The notes: generated by a model from the sequence alone, not told the origin. A stretch of DNA of 64,000 bases from Actinocorallia populi (GCF_002995495.1 NZ_PVZV01000001.1:1054001-1118000), one strand, 5' to 3'; numbered from the stretch's first letter, positions 17,463-25,667 are shown. A program made the numbers and translations.

Positions 17463-17590
17463 ATGAAGGCTTTTTACCATGATGATCTTGTCCCGTACCT
17501 CTGATCGTGGAAAATTTGCATAAATGCCACGGGGGGATCTTCAAGGAGCGGACAAGGGCGTCGAAAGCGATCCAGAGGATCGGTTGCTGC

Positions 17591-18073
17591 TCAGCCGTGG
17601 ACCGCCCCCGCGGGCCAGACGACCTCGACCCGCACCCCCTCCGAGTGGGCGTGCGCCACCGCGTCGCCGGTGCCTCCCGGTGACCTGTCCGGGGTGCCGT
17701 CCCACACCGCGAGCAGGAGATCGGAACTGGCGATCACCTCTTTGCTGGCCGCGAGGTAGGTATCCGGCCCGGATTTCCCCGGATCGGCGACCCGCAGTGA
17801 ATCGGCGGCGGACACGAGCCTGTCGAATTCACGGAGATTGCGTGTCGGAATGCCGACCTCCCGGTAGTCGCGTGCAGGCAGCACCACCTCTATTCTCCCG
17901 CCGAGCTCAAGAATCACTTTGGCGAAGATCTGGTCGCTTCCCGGGGCGAGGCAGCTCACCCCGGTCATTTCTTTTCCCGCCCATTTCTTCAGTATCTCGC
18001 GCAACGCCTTTTCCACGAGTTCGGCGGTCCGTTCCCCGAAGCGCACGTGTCCCGTGATCCCTATCCGAGTCAA
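17591..18073 (-). CDS. SLOG-like Rossmannoid protein upstream of fxsA
   Basis: A 160-residue protein resembling the SLOG (SMF/DprA-LOG) Rossmann-like superfamily. The first strand and loop read RIGITGHVRF. A second conserved segment is GVSCLAPGSDQIFA, and a third strand with its loop is DLLLAVWDGTPDRSPGGTGD, where PGGTGD resembles the LOG glycine-rich nucleotide-contact motif. The TTG at 18073 is supported by GGGAGG four bases upstream. It is 235 bp upstream of fxsA on the same strand and divergent from the RyR-domain gene. SLOG proteins are proposed to sense or process nucleotide ligands. Assignment is by motif only and less certain than the other cluster genes. Confidence 0.65.
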   Translation of the reverse strand: MTRIGITGHVRFGERTAELVEKALREILKKWAGKEMTGVSCLAPGSDQIFAKVILELGGRIEVVLPARDYREVGIPTRNLREFDRLVSAADSLRVADPGKSGPDTYLAASKEVIASSDLLLAVWDGTPDRSPGGTGDAVAHAHSEGVRVEVVWPAGAVHG

Positions 18074-18299
18074 TTGGCCTCCCGACCGTCCTGTCCGAGG
18101 CCATTATCTCGCCATTTTGGGAACGGAGGCGGACGTCCTCCCGGTCCGGGTGGTTCCCGAATGGCCGCATCCGGTCATCCGGGGGCGTGTGGGGGGCGGG
18201 TTTCCTCGGGCATCTCGCGGCGGATCCTTCCAGATCTTGTGTCGTCCAGATTATATGTATTCAGGTGCATACTTCTCCTTTTGATGCTTAGGGGCTAAT

Positions 18300-19970
18300 T
18301 TGTCAGGTATTACACATTCGCGCTGGCGGGGAGCCCTGCTGACGCGCCTCGGATTCGCGTTGACGACCCTCACGGGCCTGGTGCTCGGCTACGTCGGCCT
18401 GATGAAGGCCCACCAGGACCAGGCGTCGCTCACCGACCTCGTCTACTGGGACCTCCAGCTGTTCACCCTGGACTGCGACGGCCTGGAGAACGTCGAACTG
18501 AACACCGAACTCCAGTTCGCGCGCTTCCTCGTCCCCCTGGCCACGTTCTACGCGATCGCCGAAGTCGCGGTGTACCTGTTCTCTGAGCGCGTCCGCGGCT
18601 GGAACGTGCGGCGGAGGTGGAGCGGGCACATCGTCGTCTGGGGAGAGAGCACCCAGGCGGTCCTTCTCGTGGAGAGACTGCTCGAGCGAGGAGAGCGGGT
18701 GGTCTTCGTCGGTGACGGGGAGACGGGGCGCGCGACCGGCAGATACTTCAGCGTAGAGGGAGGGACGCCCACGCCGGGAGTGCTGCGGGCGGCGGGAGTG
18801 AGCCGGGCCGCCGCGGTCTACGCCTTCTCCGACGACACCTCGGCCAACATGAGCACGGCGATGGCGATCGTGTCCGTGCAGCGTGGGGATCGGCCGCCCA
18901 TCAAGTCCTACGTATGGGTGCCGGATCCCGAGCTCTGCCATGCGCTGCGGGCACGGCGTCTCGGCCTTGAGAACGAGGAGGCCGCCCGGGTGGAGTTCGT
19001 CAACCCGGCGCAGCTCGCGGCGCGGGAGCTCGCCGCCGAGCGCGACCGGGAACAGCTCGGTCATGTGCTGGTCGTCGGGCTCGGGGCGTTCGCACGGAGC
19101 CTGGTCGTGGAACTCGCCAGAAGGCAGCGGGAACTGCACGGCCCCGGAAGGGCGCGGTTGACGCTCGTCGGCGCCGACGCCCCCCGGATGTGGCGGACGC
19201 TGCTGGCCGCCCACCCGGTCCTGGCGCACTGGGATGCCCGCCCTCTCGACGTGCCCACCACCGAGTTCAACCTCCGTGCCTGGTCCGGGCGGCTGGCGTC
19301 CGGGGAGCTGCCCGACCAGACCTACCTGTGCGACCCGGACACGGCGCTGCGCGGCGCGCTGACCGCGGTGCCCCTCTGGCACGGGCGTCCGCGCAGCCTC
19401 GTCGTCTGCCTGGAGCAGTCCCTGACGTACGACGGCCTCTTCCAGTCCGACGCGCTCCTCGACGGGCTGCGCGGCGCCCTCGGGGTTTTCGGCGTGACCG
19501 AGTCGGCGTGCCGTGCCGAGTTCGACGACCATGACCTCGTCGAGCAGCTGGCGCGCTCGATCCACCGGCGCTATCTGGGCTTCGGGACCCGGGCGGCGAG
19601 CGACGTGACGTGGGACGAGCTGCCCGAGACGTTCCGGCATGCGAGCCGCGCCCAGGTCGCGCACATCGGCGAGAAGCTCCTCCGGGCGAATCTGCTGATC
19701 GCGCCGATCTTCGAGGTACCCCGCCCGTTCGAGTTCTCCGACTCCCAGATCGAGGAACTCGCTGCTTTGGAGCACGACCGCTGGCGGAACGAGCGCCTGC
19801 GCGCTGGCTGGCGCCACGGCGCCCACCGCGACGACACCGCCCGCACCCACCCCGGCATGGTCGACTGGCCCCGCCTCCCCGAACCCGAACGCGAGAAGGA
19901 CCGCGAGTTCGTCCGAGCCCTCCCCGGCCTCCTGGCCGCAGTCGACCTCCGCCTCATCGCCCCTGATTAG
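18300..19970 (+). CDS. Membrane protein with NAD-binding (TrkA-N-like) and RyR domains
   Basis: A 556-residue protein divergent from the Fxs operon. It has two predicted membrane helices (about residues 15-34 and 75-92). The first TrkA-N-like Rossmann segment starts near residue 105 (HIVVWGESTQAVLLVERLL) and a second near 250 (GHVLVVGLGAFARSLVVEL). The C-terminal 70 residues form an RyR domain (LEHDRWRNERLRAGWRHG, then HPGMVDWPRLPEPEREKD). The TTG at 18300 follows TAGGGGCTAAT. The layout recalls a potassium-channel-like sensor pairing a pore with ligand-binding domains, but only two helices are evident, so channel function is a guess. The AT-rich stretch 18245-18290 is the likely promoter. 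Confidence 0.8.
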   Translation: MSGITHSRWRGALLTRLGFALTTLTGLVLGYVGLMKAHQDQASLTDLVYWDLQLFTLDCDGLENVELNTELQFARFLVPLATFYAIAEVAVYLFSERVRGWNVRRRWSGHIVVWGESTQAVLLVERLLERGERVVFVGDGETGRATGRYFSVEGGTPTPGVLRAAGVSRAAAVYAFSDDTSANMSTAMAIVSVQRGDRPPIKSYVWVPDPELCHALRARRLGLENEEAARVEFVNPAQLAARELAAERDREQLGHVLVVGLGAFARSLVVELARRQRELHGPGRARLTLVGADAPRMWRTLLAAHPVLAHWDARPLDVPTTEFNLRAWSGRLASGELPDQTYLCDPDTALRGALTAVPLWHGRPRSLVVCLEQSLTYDGLFQSDALLDGLRGALGVFGVTESACRAEFDDHDLVEQLARSIHRRYLGFGTRAASDVTWDELPETFRHASRAQVAHIGEKLLRANLLIAPIFEVPRPFEFSDSQIEELAALEHDRWRNERLRAGWRHGAHRDDTARTHPGMVDWPRLPEPEREKDREFVRALPGLLAAVDLRLIAPD

Positions 19971-20256
19971 GCCCTGCCCCGACCGTCCGTGGCTTCTCGG
20001 CCAGGCGTTGCCGTCGGTGAGGGAGAGCGCGGCACCCCCATGACGGTGAGGGTGAGTTCGAAGTCGCGGACGGCGGGGAACCGGTCGGTTTCCATCGGAG
20101 CACCGTGACCGGAAGGCACGGCTTCTCCGAGGCGAGCATGTTCGACCAGCCGGAGCCGGAGGGGCTGCTGCGCGCCCGGACGGCCCGCCACCCGCAGAAC
20201 GCGTTCCGGGGCGAGGGCGCGATGGCGGCGTTGATCGGACATTTCGTTCCCCCTAT
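19971..20256. other. Intergenic region without a supported gene
   Basis: Open frames here lack family signatures. One plus-strand frame from about 20107 has a residue mix like that of a short helical protein (SEASMFDQPEPEGLLRA) and could be a remnant of a lost gene. It ends by overlapping the 20257-20279 dyad. Confidence 0.3.
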
Positions 20257-20279
20257 AGTGGTTGCAGAATGCAATCACT
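20257..20279. promoter_or_regulatory. Operator-like dyad before the DHFR/MBL genes
   Basis: AGTGGTTGCA-gaa-TGCAATCACT: ten-base arms with a single mismatch and a perfect TTGCAgaaTGCAA core. It sits 17 bp before the GTG of the DHFR-family gene. The shape fits the dyad operators of MarR-, HxlR- or TetR-type repressors, yet no such regulator is encoded next to it. Confidence 0.5.
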
Positions 20280-20295
20280 AGGGGAAGGAGAGCTG

Positions 20296-20589
20296 GTGGG
20301 CCGTTTCGTTTATTCGATGCAGGTGTCCCTCGACCTGCGGATCGAGCAGGTTCCGGGGGACAACGGCGCCGGCGAGTGGCTGCGCATCGACGAGGAACTG
20401 CACCGCGAAGCCAACGCGCAGACGCAGGCACTCGCGCTCATGCCCTCGTTCATCGGCTTCGGCAGGCCGCTGTTCGACGACTACGGCCTGCCGGTCGATC
20501 TCGGCCTGCTGGAGCAGCGATCGTTCGAGCAGGGCGTCACGATGCATCGCTACGCCGTCCGGGATGCGAAGGAGGCGATCTCGTGCTGA
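20296..20589 (+). CDS. Internally deleted dihydrofolate reductase (RibD-C) family protein
   Basis: 97 residues from GTG 20296 (GGAG upstream). The first half (GRFVYSMQVSLDLRIEQVPG, then GEWLRIDEELHREANAQ) matches the start of actinobacterial DHFR/RibD-C proteins. The second half (GFGRPLFDDYGLPVDLGLLE, then GVTMHRYAVRD) matches their very C-terminus. The roughly 80-90 residues that normally lie between, including much of the NADPH-binding core, are missing, joined in frame at ALALM-PSFIG. The product is unlikely to be an active reductase. Its 3' end overlaps the MBL-fold gene by 7 bp, so it may persist only because it is coupled to that gene's translation. Confidence 0.7.
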   Translation: MGRFVYSMQVSLDLRIEQVPGDNGAGEWLRIDEELHREANAQTQALALMPSFIGFGRPLFDDYGLPVDLGLLEQRSFEQGVTMHRYAVRDAKEAISC

Positions 20590-21440
20590 GGCGGGTCGCC
20601 GAGGGCGTGCTGGTCCACGAGAGCGAGTTCGTGCAGAGCAACGCCGTCGTGGTGCAGGGCCGGGCCGGTGTGCTGCTCATCGACCCCGGGGTGACCGGCT
20701 CCGAGATCGACTGCCTCGCGGACGACCTGTCGGAGTTGGGTCAGCCCGTTGTGGCAGGGTTTTCTACGCATCCGGATTGGGATCACCTGCTCTGGCACGC
20801 CCGGCTCGGCGAGGCGCCCCGTTACGGCACGGCGCGCTGCGCGACCGCTGTCCGGGATCAGCTGTCGGATGCGGGTGCGAAGGCCCGCATCGCCGACCAC
20901 CTGCTTGAGACGGAGATCGCCGGGCAGGTACCGCTGGACCTCTTCGGCCTCATCACCGGCCTGCCCGCCGAAACCGCGCGCATTCCTTGGGACGGCCCCG
21001 AGGTCCGGATCATCGAGCATCAGGCGCACGCCCCGGGCCACGCGGCGCTGTTGATCGAAGAACGCGGGGTCCTCGTCGCCGGCGACATGCTCTCCGATGT
21101 CCTGGTTCCGATGCTCGACCTGGAAGGCACCACGGACCCGATCGAGGACTACCTCACCGCGCTACGGCTGCTCGAAGGCGTGGCGGGTGGTGTTGACGCC
21201 GTCGTCCCGGGCCACGGTTCCGTCGGCGGATCCGACCAGGTACAGGCACGGATCGACCAGGACCGGGCGTATGTACTCGCGTTGCGCACCGGCCGAGTCC
21301 CCGCCGACCCACGAGTCGGCCCATCGGCCAAGCCCGGCTGGGAATGGGTGAGCGACGTGCACGAAGGGCAACTCCAACGCCTCGCCCAAAGAAGCGAGCA
21401 CGACGGGACGCCCCGCGACATCCTGGTCGAACCCTTCTGA
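20583..21440 (+). CDS. MBL-fold metallo-hydrolase
   Basis: A 285-residue metallo-beta-lactamase-fold hydrolase. Metal ligands are seen in THPDWDHLLW (HxxxDH form rather than HxHxDH), in the conserved APGHAALL, in AGDMLSD and in VPGHGSV. The absence of the first His of HxHxDH, replaced by a T-H-P-D arrangement, is shared with several MBL subfamilies. The GTG at 20583 overlaps the deleted DHFR-family gene by 7 bp, so the two form an operon behind the 20257 dyad. Substrate not determinable. The adjoining downstream region (21441-21593) has no gene. Confidence 0.88.
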   Translation: MLRRVAEGVLVHESEFVQSNAVVVQGRAGVLLIDPGVTGSEIDCLADDLSELGQPVVAGFSTHPDWDHLLWHARLGEAPRYGTARCATAVRDQLSDAGAKARIADHLLETEIAGQVPLDLFGLITGLPAETARIPWDGPEVRIIEHQAHAPGHAALLIEERGVLVAGDMLSDVLVPMLDLEGTTDPIEDYLTALRLLEGVAGGVDAVVPGHGSVGGSDQVQARIDQDRAYVLALRTGRVPADPRVGPSAKPGWEWVSDVHEGQLQRLAQRSEHDGTPRDILVEPF

Positions 21441-21593
21441 GCCCCGGGCCGCCGCGGCATGGACGACCCCCGTGGCTTTCCGTCTGGATGCGGTCCGTGA
21501 ACGAACGGTGAGGCTCGGAGGGAGAGTCGAACGCCCCTACGTCTGATCTGAGGCGAAGGGCCACCGAGATGAACCTCCACGGCCGTAAACAGT

Positions 21594-21622
21594 AGAACGC
21601 CAGGTCGAAGACCTGGCGTTCT
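21594..21622 (-). terminator. 13-bp perfect hairpin next to tRNA-Leu fragment
   Basis: AGAACGCCAGGTC-gaa-GACCTGGCGTTCT forms a perfect 13-bp stem with a three-base loop. Read on the minus strand, it lies 9 bp after the 3'-CCA of the tRNA-Leu fragment, as a tRNA terminator would. There is no T-run, as is common in actinomycetes. Confidence 0.6.
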
Positions 21623-21631
21623 GTACTGCTG

Positions 21632-21645
21632 TGGTGTCCGAGGGG
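21632..21645 (-). repeat. Displaced tRNA-Leu 3'-end (candidate att site)
   Basis: TGGTGTCCGAGGGG here is identical to 25788-25801, the 3' end of tRNA-Leu(GAG) including the encoded CCA. The bases beyond 21645 do not continue as a tRNA, so this is an orphan 14-nt 3'-end copy. Confidence 0.55.
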
Positions 21646-22033
21646 AGAGCGCGACCATTGGCACATGTCCCCGCCTACCTCATGAGCGACATGTGCCGCA
21701 TACGCGTGTCCTGATATGCGTTAGGTCGGCACCCGGCCGTCAGGCCAGATATCAGCTGCACGGTCACGGTGTCGGCCGCATTCCCGTCTGCTGCGTGATG
21801 GCGTGGGTTGAGGTTGTGTCGTGCATCATTTGATCCGAGTGCCGAAACTCGGCATCCGTGGCTGTGCTGCGGAGAGAAGCCCATGTCGCATCCGCGCCGA
21901 TCCCGTGTCCGGGCGATGGCGGTGGTCTCGTATGCGAGCTCGGCAGCCTGCTCGGAGCTCACGGCGAGGGACCGGGCCTGCCATGCCGGGAACAGGTCAT
22001 CCCGCCTTCCTCGGTCCGACTTGCCCATGTCAT

Positions 22034-22058
22034 GGACGACATATACCGTGGACGACAT
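22034..22058. promoter_or_regulatory. Direct repeat before the toxin gene
   Basis: GGACGACAT occurs at 22034-22042 and again at 22050-22058, 16 bp apart, the second overlapping the toxin ATG. The outer sequence also contains GTCATG and CATGAC in inverted orientation. A possible binding site for autorepression by the downstream XRE antitoxin. Confidence 0.35.
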
Positions 22059-22437
22059 GACTGGTCTGTACGACGTCGAGATCGAGCCCGAGGTGCGTAC
22101 CTGGCTGGAGGCCTTGCCTGCGCGGCACTACCGGAAGGTGGAACGGATGGTGATGCTTCTGGCCGCGGACCCGTTGGGTTTAGGAGAACCGCATGCCCGT
22201 CATCTCGGCGAGGGCGTACGTGAACTTCGGCCGACGATCGCCGGAACGGCCTTCCGGATCACCTATTGGCTGACCTCGCGTCGCACGGTGGTCTTGCTGA
22301 CGGTATTCCGTAAGACCAAGATGCGCGAGGATGCGGAAGTCGACCGGGCCAAGCAGATGAAGAAGATCTGCGAGGCCGAGCACGGGCCGGCACATGAGGT
22401 TTTCGAACGCGACGTCGATCAGGAGGAGTTGGGGTGA
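22057..22437 (+). CDS. HigB/RelE-like type II toxin
   Basis: A 126-residue toxin of the phage Gp49/HigB-like RelE superfamily. Signature segments are EPEVRTWLEALPARHYRKVE, then LGEGVRELRPTIAGTAFRIT and VVLLTVFRKTKMR, followed by a Lys/Arg-rich helix with E-V-D-R-A. Such toxins cleave mRNA at the ribosome. The ATG at 22057 is preferred; GTG at 22048 is in frame. The gene overlaps the antitoxin by 4 bp in the HigB-first order (toxin, then antitoxin), typical of higBA loci. It lies in the candidate tRNA-Leu element, and could help stabilise it. Confidence 0.85.
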   Translation: MTGLYDVEIEPEVRTWLEALPARHYRKVERMVMLLAADPLGLGEPHARHLGEGVRELRPTIAGTAFRITYWLTSRRTVVLLTVFRKTKMREDAEVDRAKQMKKICEAEHGPAHEVFERDVDQEELG

Positions 22438-22769
22438 ACCACAGTCGCTGGAAGCTCGCCAGAGACAAAGAGCTCACTGAGCAGGACGGCAGGTCGCCGG
22501 AGTTGAAGGAGCTCGATCGCGAGATCAGCCTCTCCATGGCTCTGGCCCAGGTCGTCTACGACCGCCGCAAGGCCCTGGGGCTTTCCCAAGAAGAACTCGC
22601 CCGGCGGTGTGGTCTGACCCAGGCGAAGATCTCCCGGATCGAAGGATCGGACACCGTCCCGACTTTGTCGCTGCTGGCGAAGCTGGCCAAAGGCCTCGAA
22701 GCCTCTCTGAACATCGCCATAGACCAGGACGATGCCAGTCTCACCCTCACCGCTCACGAGGCGGCCTGA
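22434..22769 (+). CDS. XRE-family antitoxin
   Basis: A 111-residue HTH protein. The helix-turn-helix is in VVYDRRKALGLSQEELARRC followed by GLTQAKISRIEGSDTVPTLS. The N-terminal 45 residues (to about MALAQVV) probably pair with the toxin. The GTG start overlaps the toxin stop (GTGA), so the pair is translationally coupled. Expected to neutralise the HigB-like toxin and repress the operon. Toxin-first order plus an XRE domain places it with HigA-type antitoxins. Confidence 0.88.
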   Translation: MNHSRWKLARDKELTEQDGRSPELKELDREISLSMALAQVVYDRRKALGLSQEELARRCGLTQAKISRIEGSDTVPTLSLLAKLAKGLEASLNIAIDQDDASLTLTAHEAA

Positions 22770-22883
22770 ACGGCCGGATAGGACCGGCGGCAAAGTGAGT
22801 TTTCTCCTTCAACACGGACAAAGTGTCCGCTGACCAGGGGGAACCGCAGAGCTCGTACACGTTGAAGTATTCGGGGAAGTGTT

Positions 22884-23996
22884 TCAGGAGAGTTCGAAGA
22901 TCGCGGCGTTCTCGTCTCTTCCAGGTGGTTCGACGCTGCCGACGCCGAGGAGTCGCTGGGTGCCGGGGATGCGGACGAACTCGGAGATGCCTGCGGTCTC
23001 CTCATCGACGTGGCCGAGGAAGCGTTCGTTCCAGCGTCCGGTGGCGGTGCGGTGGGCGAGGACCAGGTCGTACTCCAGGTCCCCGTTCTGGTCGGACATG
23101 TTCTTGGAGGTCAGAAGCCAGAGGCCTCCTCTGCCATCGGGGACGGGGGTGTAGCTGATCGTGGAGGCGGAGCTGATCTTCTCCTTCCGCCACCTGCCGT
23201 TGCCGTGGCGAAGGAGGAAGGACTCGATCTTCGGGTTGTCGTCGTTGCGGTTCGCGACGCGGTGAGCGACCATCCAGACGTTCTCGCCCGCGAAGGCCGG
23301 TTCACCGAAGAAGGTCATGGATTCCTTGGTGTGCTTCGGCAGGAGGGCGTCCGGGTTCGAGAGCTTCCAGCGTCGACCGTCGAAGCGCATGACTTTGGTC
23401 TTGCCGTACCCGTCGGGGCCTGAGGCCCAGGCCGTCTTCCCTCGGGCGGCGGCGTTCAAGACGGGGACCGGAGTCTCGACCTTGTGCCAGCGTCGGCCGT
23501 CGAAGTGCAGCGCGCGGGGCCGCGAGAAGTCGAACACCCAGACTCCACGCCTGCCGGTGGCGGCGATGGTCAGAGGAAGGGCCGATTTCCAGCGCCGGGC
23601 GAGCTTCCAGCGTTCGCCGTTCCAGTGCAGCAGATAAGCACTGCCTCCGCGGTTGAACGAGCCGCCTCCCACGGCCCAGATGTTGCTCGCGGATGAGGCG
23701 TCAGCCGCCTGTATTCTGCCGTTCAACCCGCTCGGAAGCCGGACCCTCTTCCAGGTGGAGCCGCTCTTGCGGTAGGTGAGGGGCTTCGCCTTGCCCGCTG
23801 AACGGGTGGTGCCGAACGCCCAGACGTTCTTCGCGTCCGGGGCGACGATGGCGCTGAAGTCGCTGTCGCCCTTGAGAGGACTGACCCAGACGGGGGTCAG
23901 CGGATCTCTTGCCGCAGCGGTGGAGGCTCCGGCCGGAGCCATCAAGACGGCAGAGAACACCACGGCCAAGAGGCGTCCGGCACTGGTTCCCAACAT
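22884..23996 (-). CDS. Secreted W-[DN]-G-x-x-W repeat protein (second copy)
   Basis: About 370 residues from ATG 23996, chosen because it directly precedes a signal peptide (GRLLAVVFSAVLMAPAGAS); an in-frame start at 24095 only adds an unsuitable arginine-rich tail. The mature chain has propeller-like repeats (WNGERWKLARRW, FDGRRWHKVETP and FDGRRWKLSNPD). It matches the organisation of the secreted protein at 2295-3443. Function is unknown. It lies within the candidate tRNA-Leu element, convergent with the toxin-antitoxin pair, and may be cargo. Confidence 0.78.
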   Translation of the reverse strand: MLGTSAGRLLAVVFSAVLMAPAGASTAAARDPLTPVWVSPLKGDSDFSAIVAPDAKNVWAFGTTRSAGKAKPLTYRKSGSTWKRVRLPSGLNGRIQAADASSASNIWAVGGGSFNRGGSAYLLHWNGERWKLARRWKSALPLTIAATGRRGVWVFDFSRPRALHFDGRRWHKVETPVPVLNAAARGKTAWASGPDGYGKTKVMRFDGRRWKLSNPDALLPKHTKESMTFFGEPAFAGENVWMVAHRVANRNDDNPKIESFLLRHGNGRWRKEKISSASTISYTPVPDGRGGLWLLTSKNMSDQNGDLEYDLVLAHRTATGRWNERFLGHVDEETAGISEFVRIPGTQRLLGVGSVEPPGRDENAAIFELS

Positions 23997-24227
23997 GTCG
24001 GGCACTGTCCCACAAAGATCGCCTAGTGGTGCAAACTCCGGCCTGGCGGCGAACCGCACCGGTGCCGCAGTGGAGAGAACGGCGGCGGACGGCACTCCTC
24101 GGGCAGGGAGATTTCCCTGGTTGCCGGGAAGCTACATAGGTGGAACTTCCGGATTCCTCTGAATCGATTCCTCCTGTACTGGTCATCTTGAAAGTGGGTG
24201 CTTCCGCTCCGAAGAGAGGGAGAGGCC

Positions 24228-25667
24228 GTGGCGCTACCGAACGTGGGTACGGAAGCAGGCGGCGGGCTACTGGCGTGGGCGGAACGCTCGAAGAGCCGCC
24301 CGGCATCGTTGCGGAGAAGCAGTGGGTTGCGGTTCGCGTTCTACGGGCGGGTGTCGACGGAGGATTACCAGGATCCGGTGACGTCCCGGGATCGGCAGCG
24401 TGGTCAGGCTGAGACTCTGGTGGCGGGGTTCGGGCGGATCACGGCGGAGTTCTTCGATGTAGGGGAGAGCCGGGTGCTGCCGTGGGCCCGGCGCACCCGG
24501 GCAGCAGCGCTGGTGTTGGCGATGGCCGATCCCGATCGGAGCTTTGATGCGGTCGTGGTGGGAGAGTACGAGCGGGCGTTCTACGGCAATCAGTTCAGCT
24601 TGATGGCTCCGCTGTTCGAGCACTACGGGGTCCAGCTGTGGTTGCCGGAGGCGGGAGGCCGGGTCGACTTCCATGCTGAGGGACACGAGCGGTTGATGGT
24701 CGCGTTGGGGGTGCAGTCCAAGCGGGAGATCGCTCGGACCCGGATGCGGGTGATGACCGCGATGGCCGCCCAGGTGCGAGCTCAGGGCCGGTATCAGGGT
24801 GGCCGTCCGCCGTACGGATACCGCCTGGCAGATGCTGGGCCCCATCCGAATCGGGCGCATGCGGCGTGGGGGCGTCGGGCTCATCGGTTGGAGCCGGATC
24901 CGCAGACGGCGCCGATCGTGCGGTGGATGTTCGCGCAGCGGCTGGCGGGGCAGAGCCTGGCCCGCATCGCCCGGACGCTGAACGACATGCAGGTCCCGTG
25001 CCCGTCGGCAGCCGACCCGCAGCGCAACGCCCACCGCTCTGGTGATGGGTGGGCGTTGACCACGGTCCGTTCGATCTTGGCCAATCCCCGCTACACCGGC
25101 CGCGAGGTGTGGAACCGCCAGCCCTCAGCCCACGATCTGATCGACCCGGGCAACACAGGTCTGGGGCACCGGCAGGTGCAGCGCCGCGGCCTGCCTGACG
25201 ATTGGGCGATCTCTGAACGTCCCGTTCATGAGGCCCTGGTGAGCGAAGCCGACTTCGTCGCCGTCCAGGGCATCCACGCCCGCCGCGGTCGTTCCGACCG
25301 GGCGTATCTGCTGGCCGGCCTGCTGCGCTGTGGTCTGTGTGAGCGGCGGTTGGAGTCCTGCTGGGCCAACGGCCGGGCCGCCTACCGCTGCCGTCACGGC
25401 CACACCAGCGCCTCCCGCCCGGATCCACGACGTCCGAAGAACCTCTATGTGCGTGAAGACCTTCTCTTGGCCCGTCTGCCGGCCCTGTACCTGCTTCTGA
25501 CCACAGACCCGGCCGACCTGCCGGAGACACAGGCACCTGGTGTCGAGGACGTCATCGGATATCTGCACGCCCGCCGCATCGAGCTCGTCTACGACCCGCG
25601 GACCCGCTCCCTGCGGGCCGACCTCCCCGGAACGGCGCGGGTCATCGTCGACCGGCGGGCCGGTTAG
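24228..25667 (+). CDS. Serine recombinase
   Basis: A 479-residue recombinase. The resolvase catalytic domain is near the N-terminus: FAFYGRVSTEDYQDP holds the nucleophilic Ser (RVS), and further on EYERAFYGN and SKREIARTRMRVM provide the Arg-rich active-site helices. A recombinase domain follows (YQGGRPPYGYRLADAG, then WALTTVRSILANPRYTGREV) and a zinc ribbon (LRCGLCERRLESC, then YRCRHGH). This is the large serine recombinase layout, though short of the 500-650 residues usual for phage integrases; the coiled-coil tail is abbreviated. GTG 24228 has GGGAG upstream; GTG 24198 is also in frame. It lies just inside the tRNA-Leu end of the candidate element. Confidence 0.9.
   Translation: MALPNVGTEAGGGLLAWAERSKSRPASLRRSSGLRFAFYGRVSTEDYQDPVTSRDRQRGQAETLVAGFGRITAEFFDVGESRVLPWARRTRAAALVLAMADPDRSFDAVVVGEYERAFYGNQFSLMAPLFEHYGVQLWLPEAGGRVDFHAEGHERLMVALGVQSKREIARTRMRVMTAMAAQVRAQGRYQGGRPPYGYRLADAGPHPNRAHAAWGRRAHRLEPDPQTAPIVRWMFAQRLAGQSLARIARTLNDMQVPCPSAADPQRNAHRSGDGWALTTVRSILANPRYTGREVWNRQPSAHDLIDPGNTGLGHRQVQRRGLPDDWAISERPVHEALVSEADFVAVQGIHARRGRSDRAYLLAGLLRCGLCERRLESCWANGRAAYRCRHGHTSASRPDPRRPKNLYVREDLLLARLPALYLLLTTDPADLPETQAPGVEDVIGYLHARRIELVYDPRTRSLRADLPGTARVIVDRRAG

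Larger units (their letters stand above)
21441..22056. other. Intergenic region with hairpin and tRNA-like end
   Basis: Beyond the hairpin at 21594-21622 and the tRNA-Leu 3'-end fragment at 21632-21645 no gene is supported. Several small open frames exist, none with a ribosome site plus recognisable motif. The right part (about 21700-22020) is unassigned and, if the element hypothesis holds, is its left-hand cargo-free end. Confidence 0.4.

Noticed and set aside
21500-21545. tRNA remnant with a T-arm-like GTTCGACTC segment
   Set aside because: Stem pairing has a mismatch and no anticodon arm or acceptor can be built.
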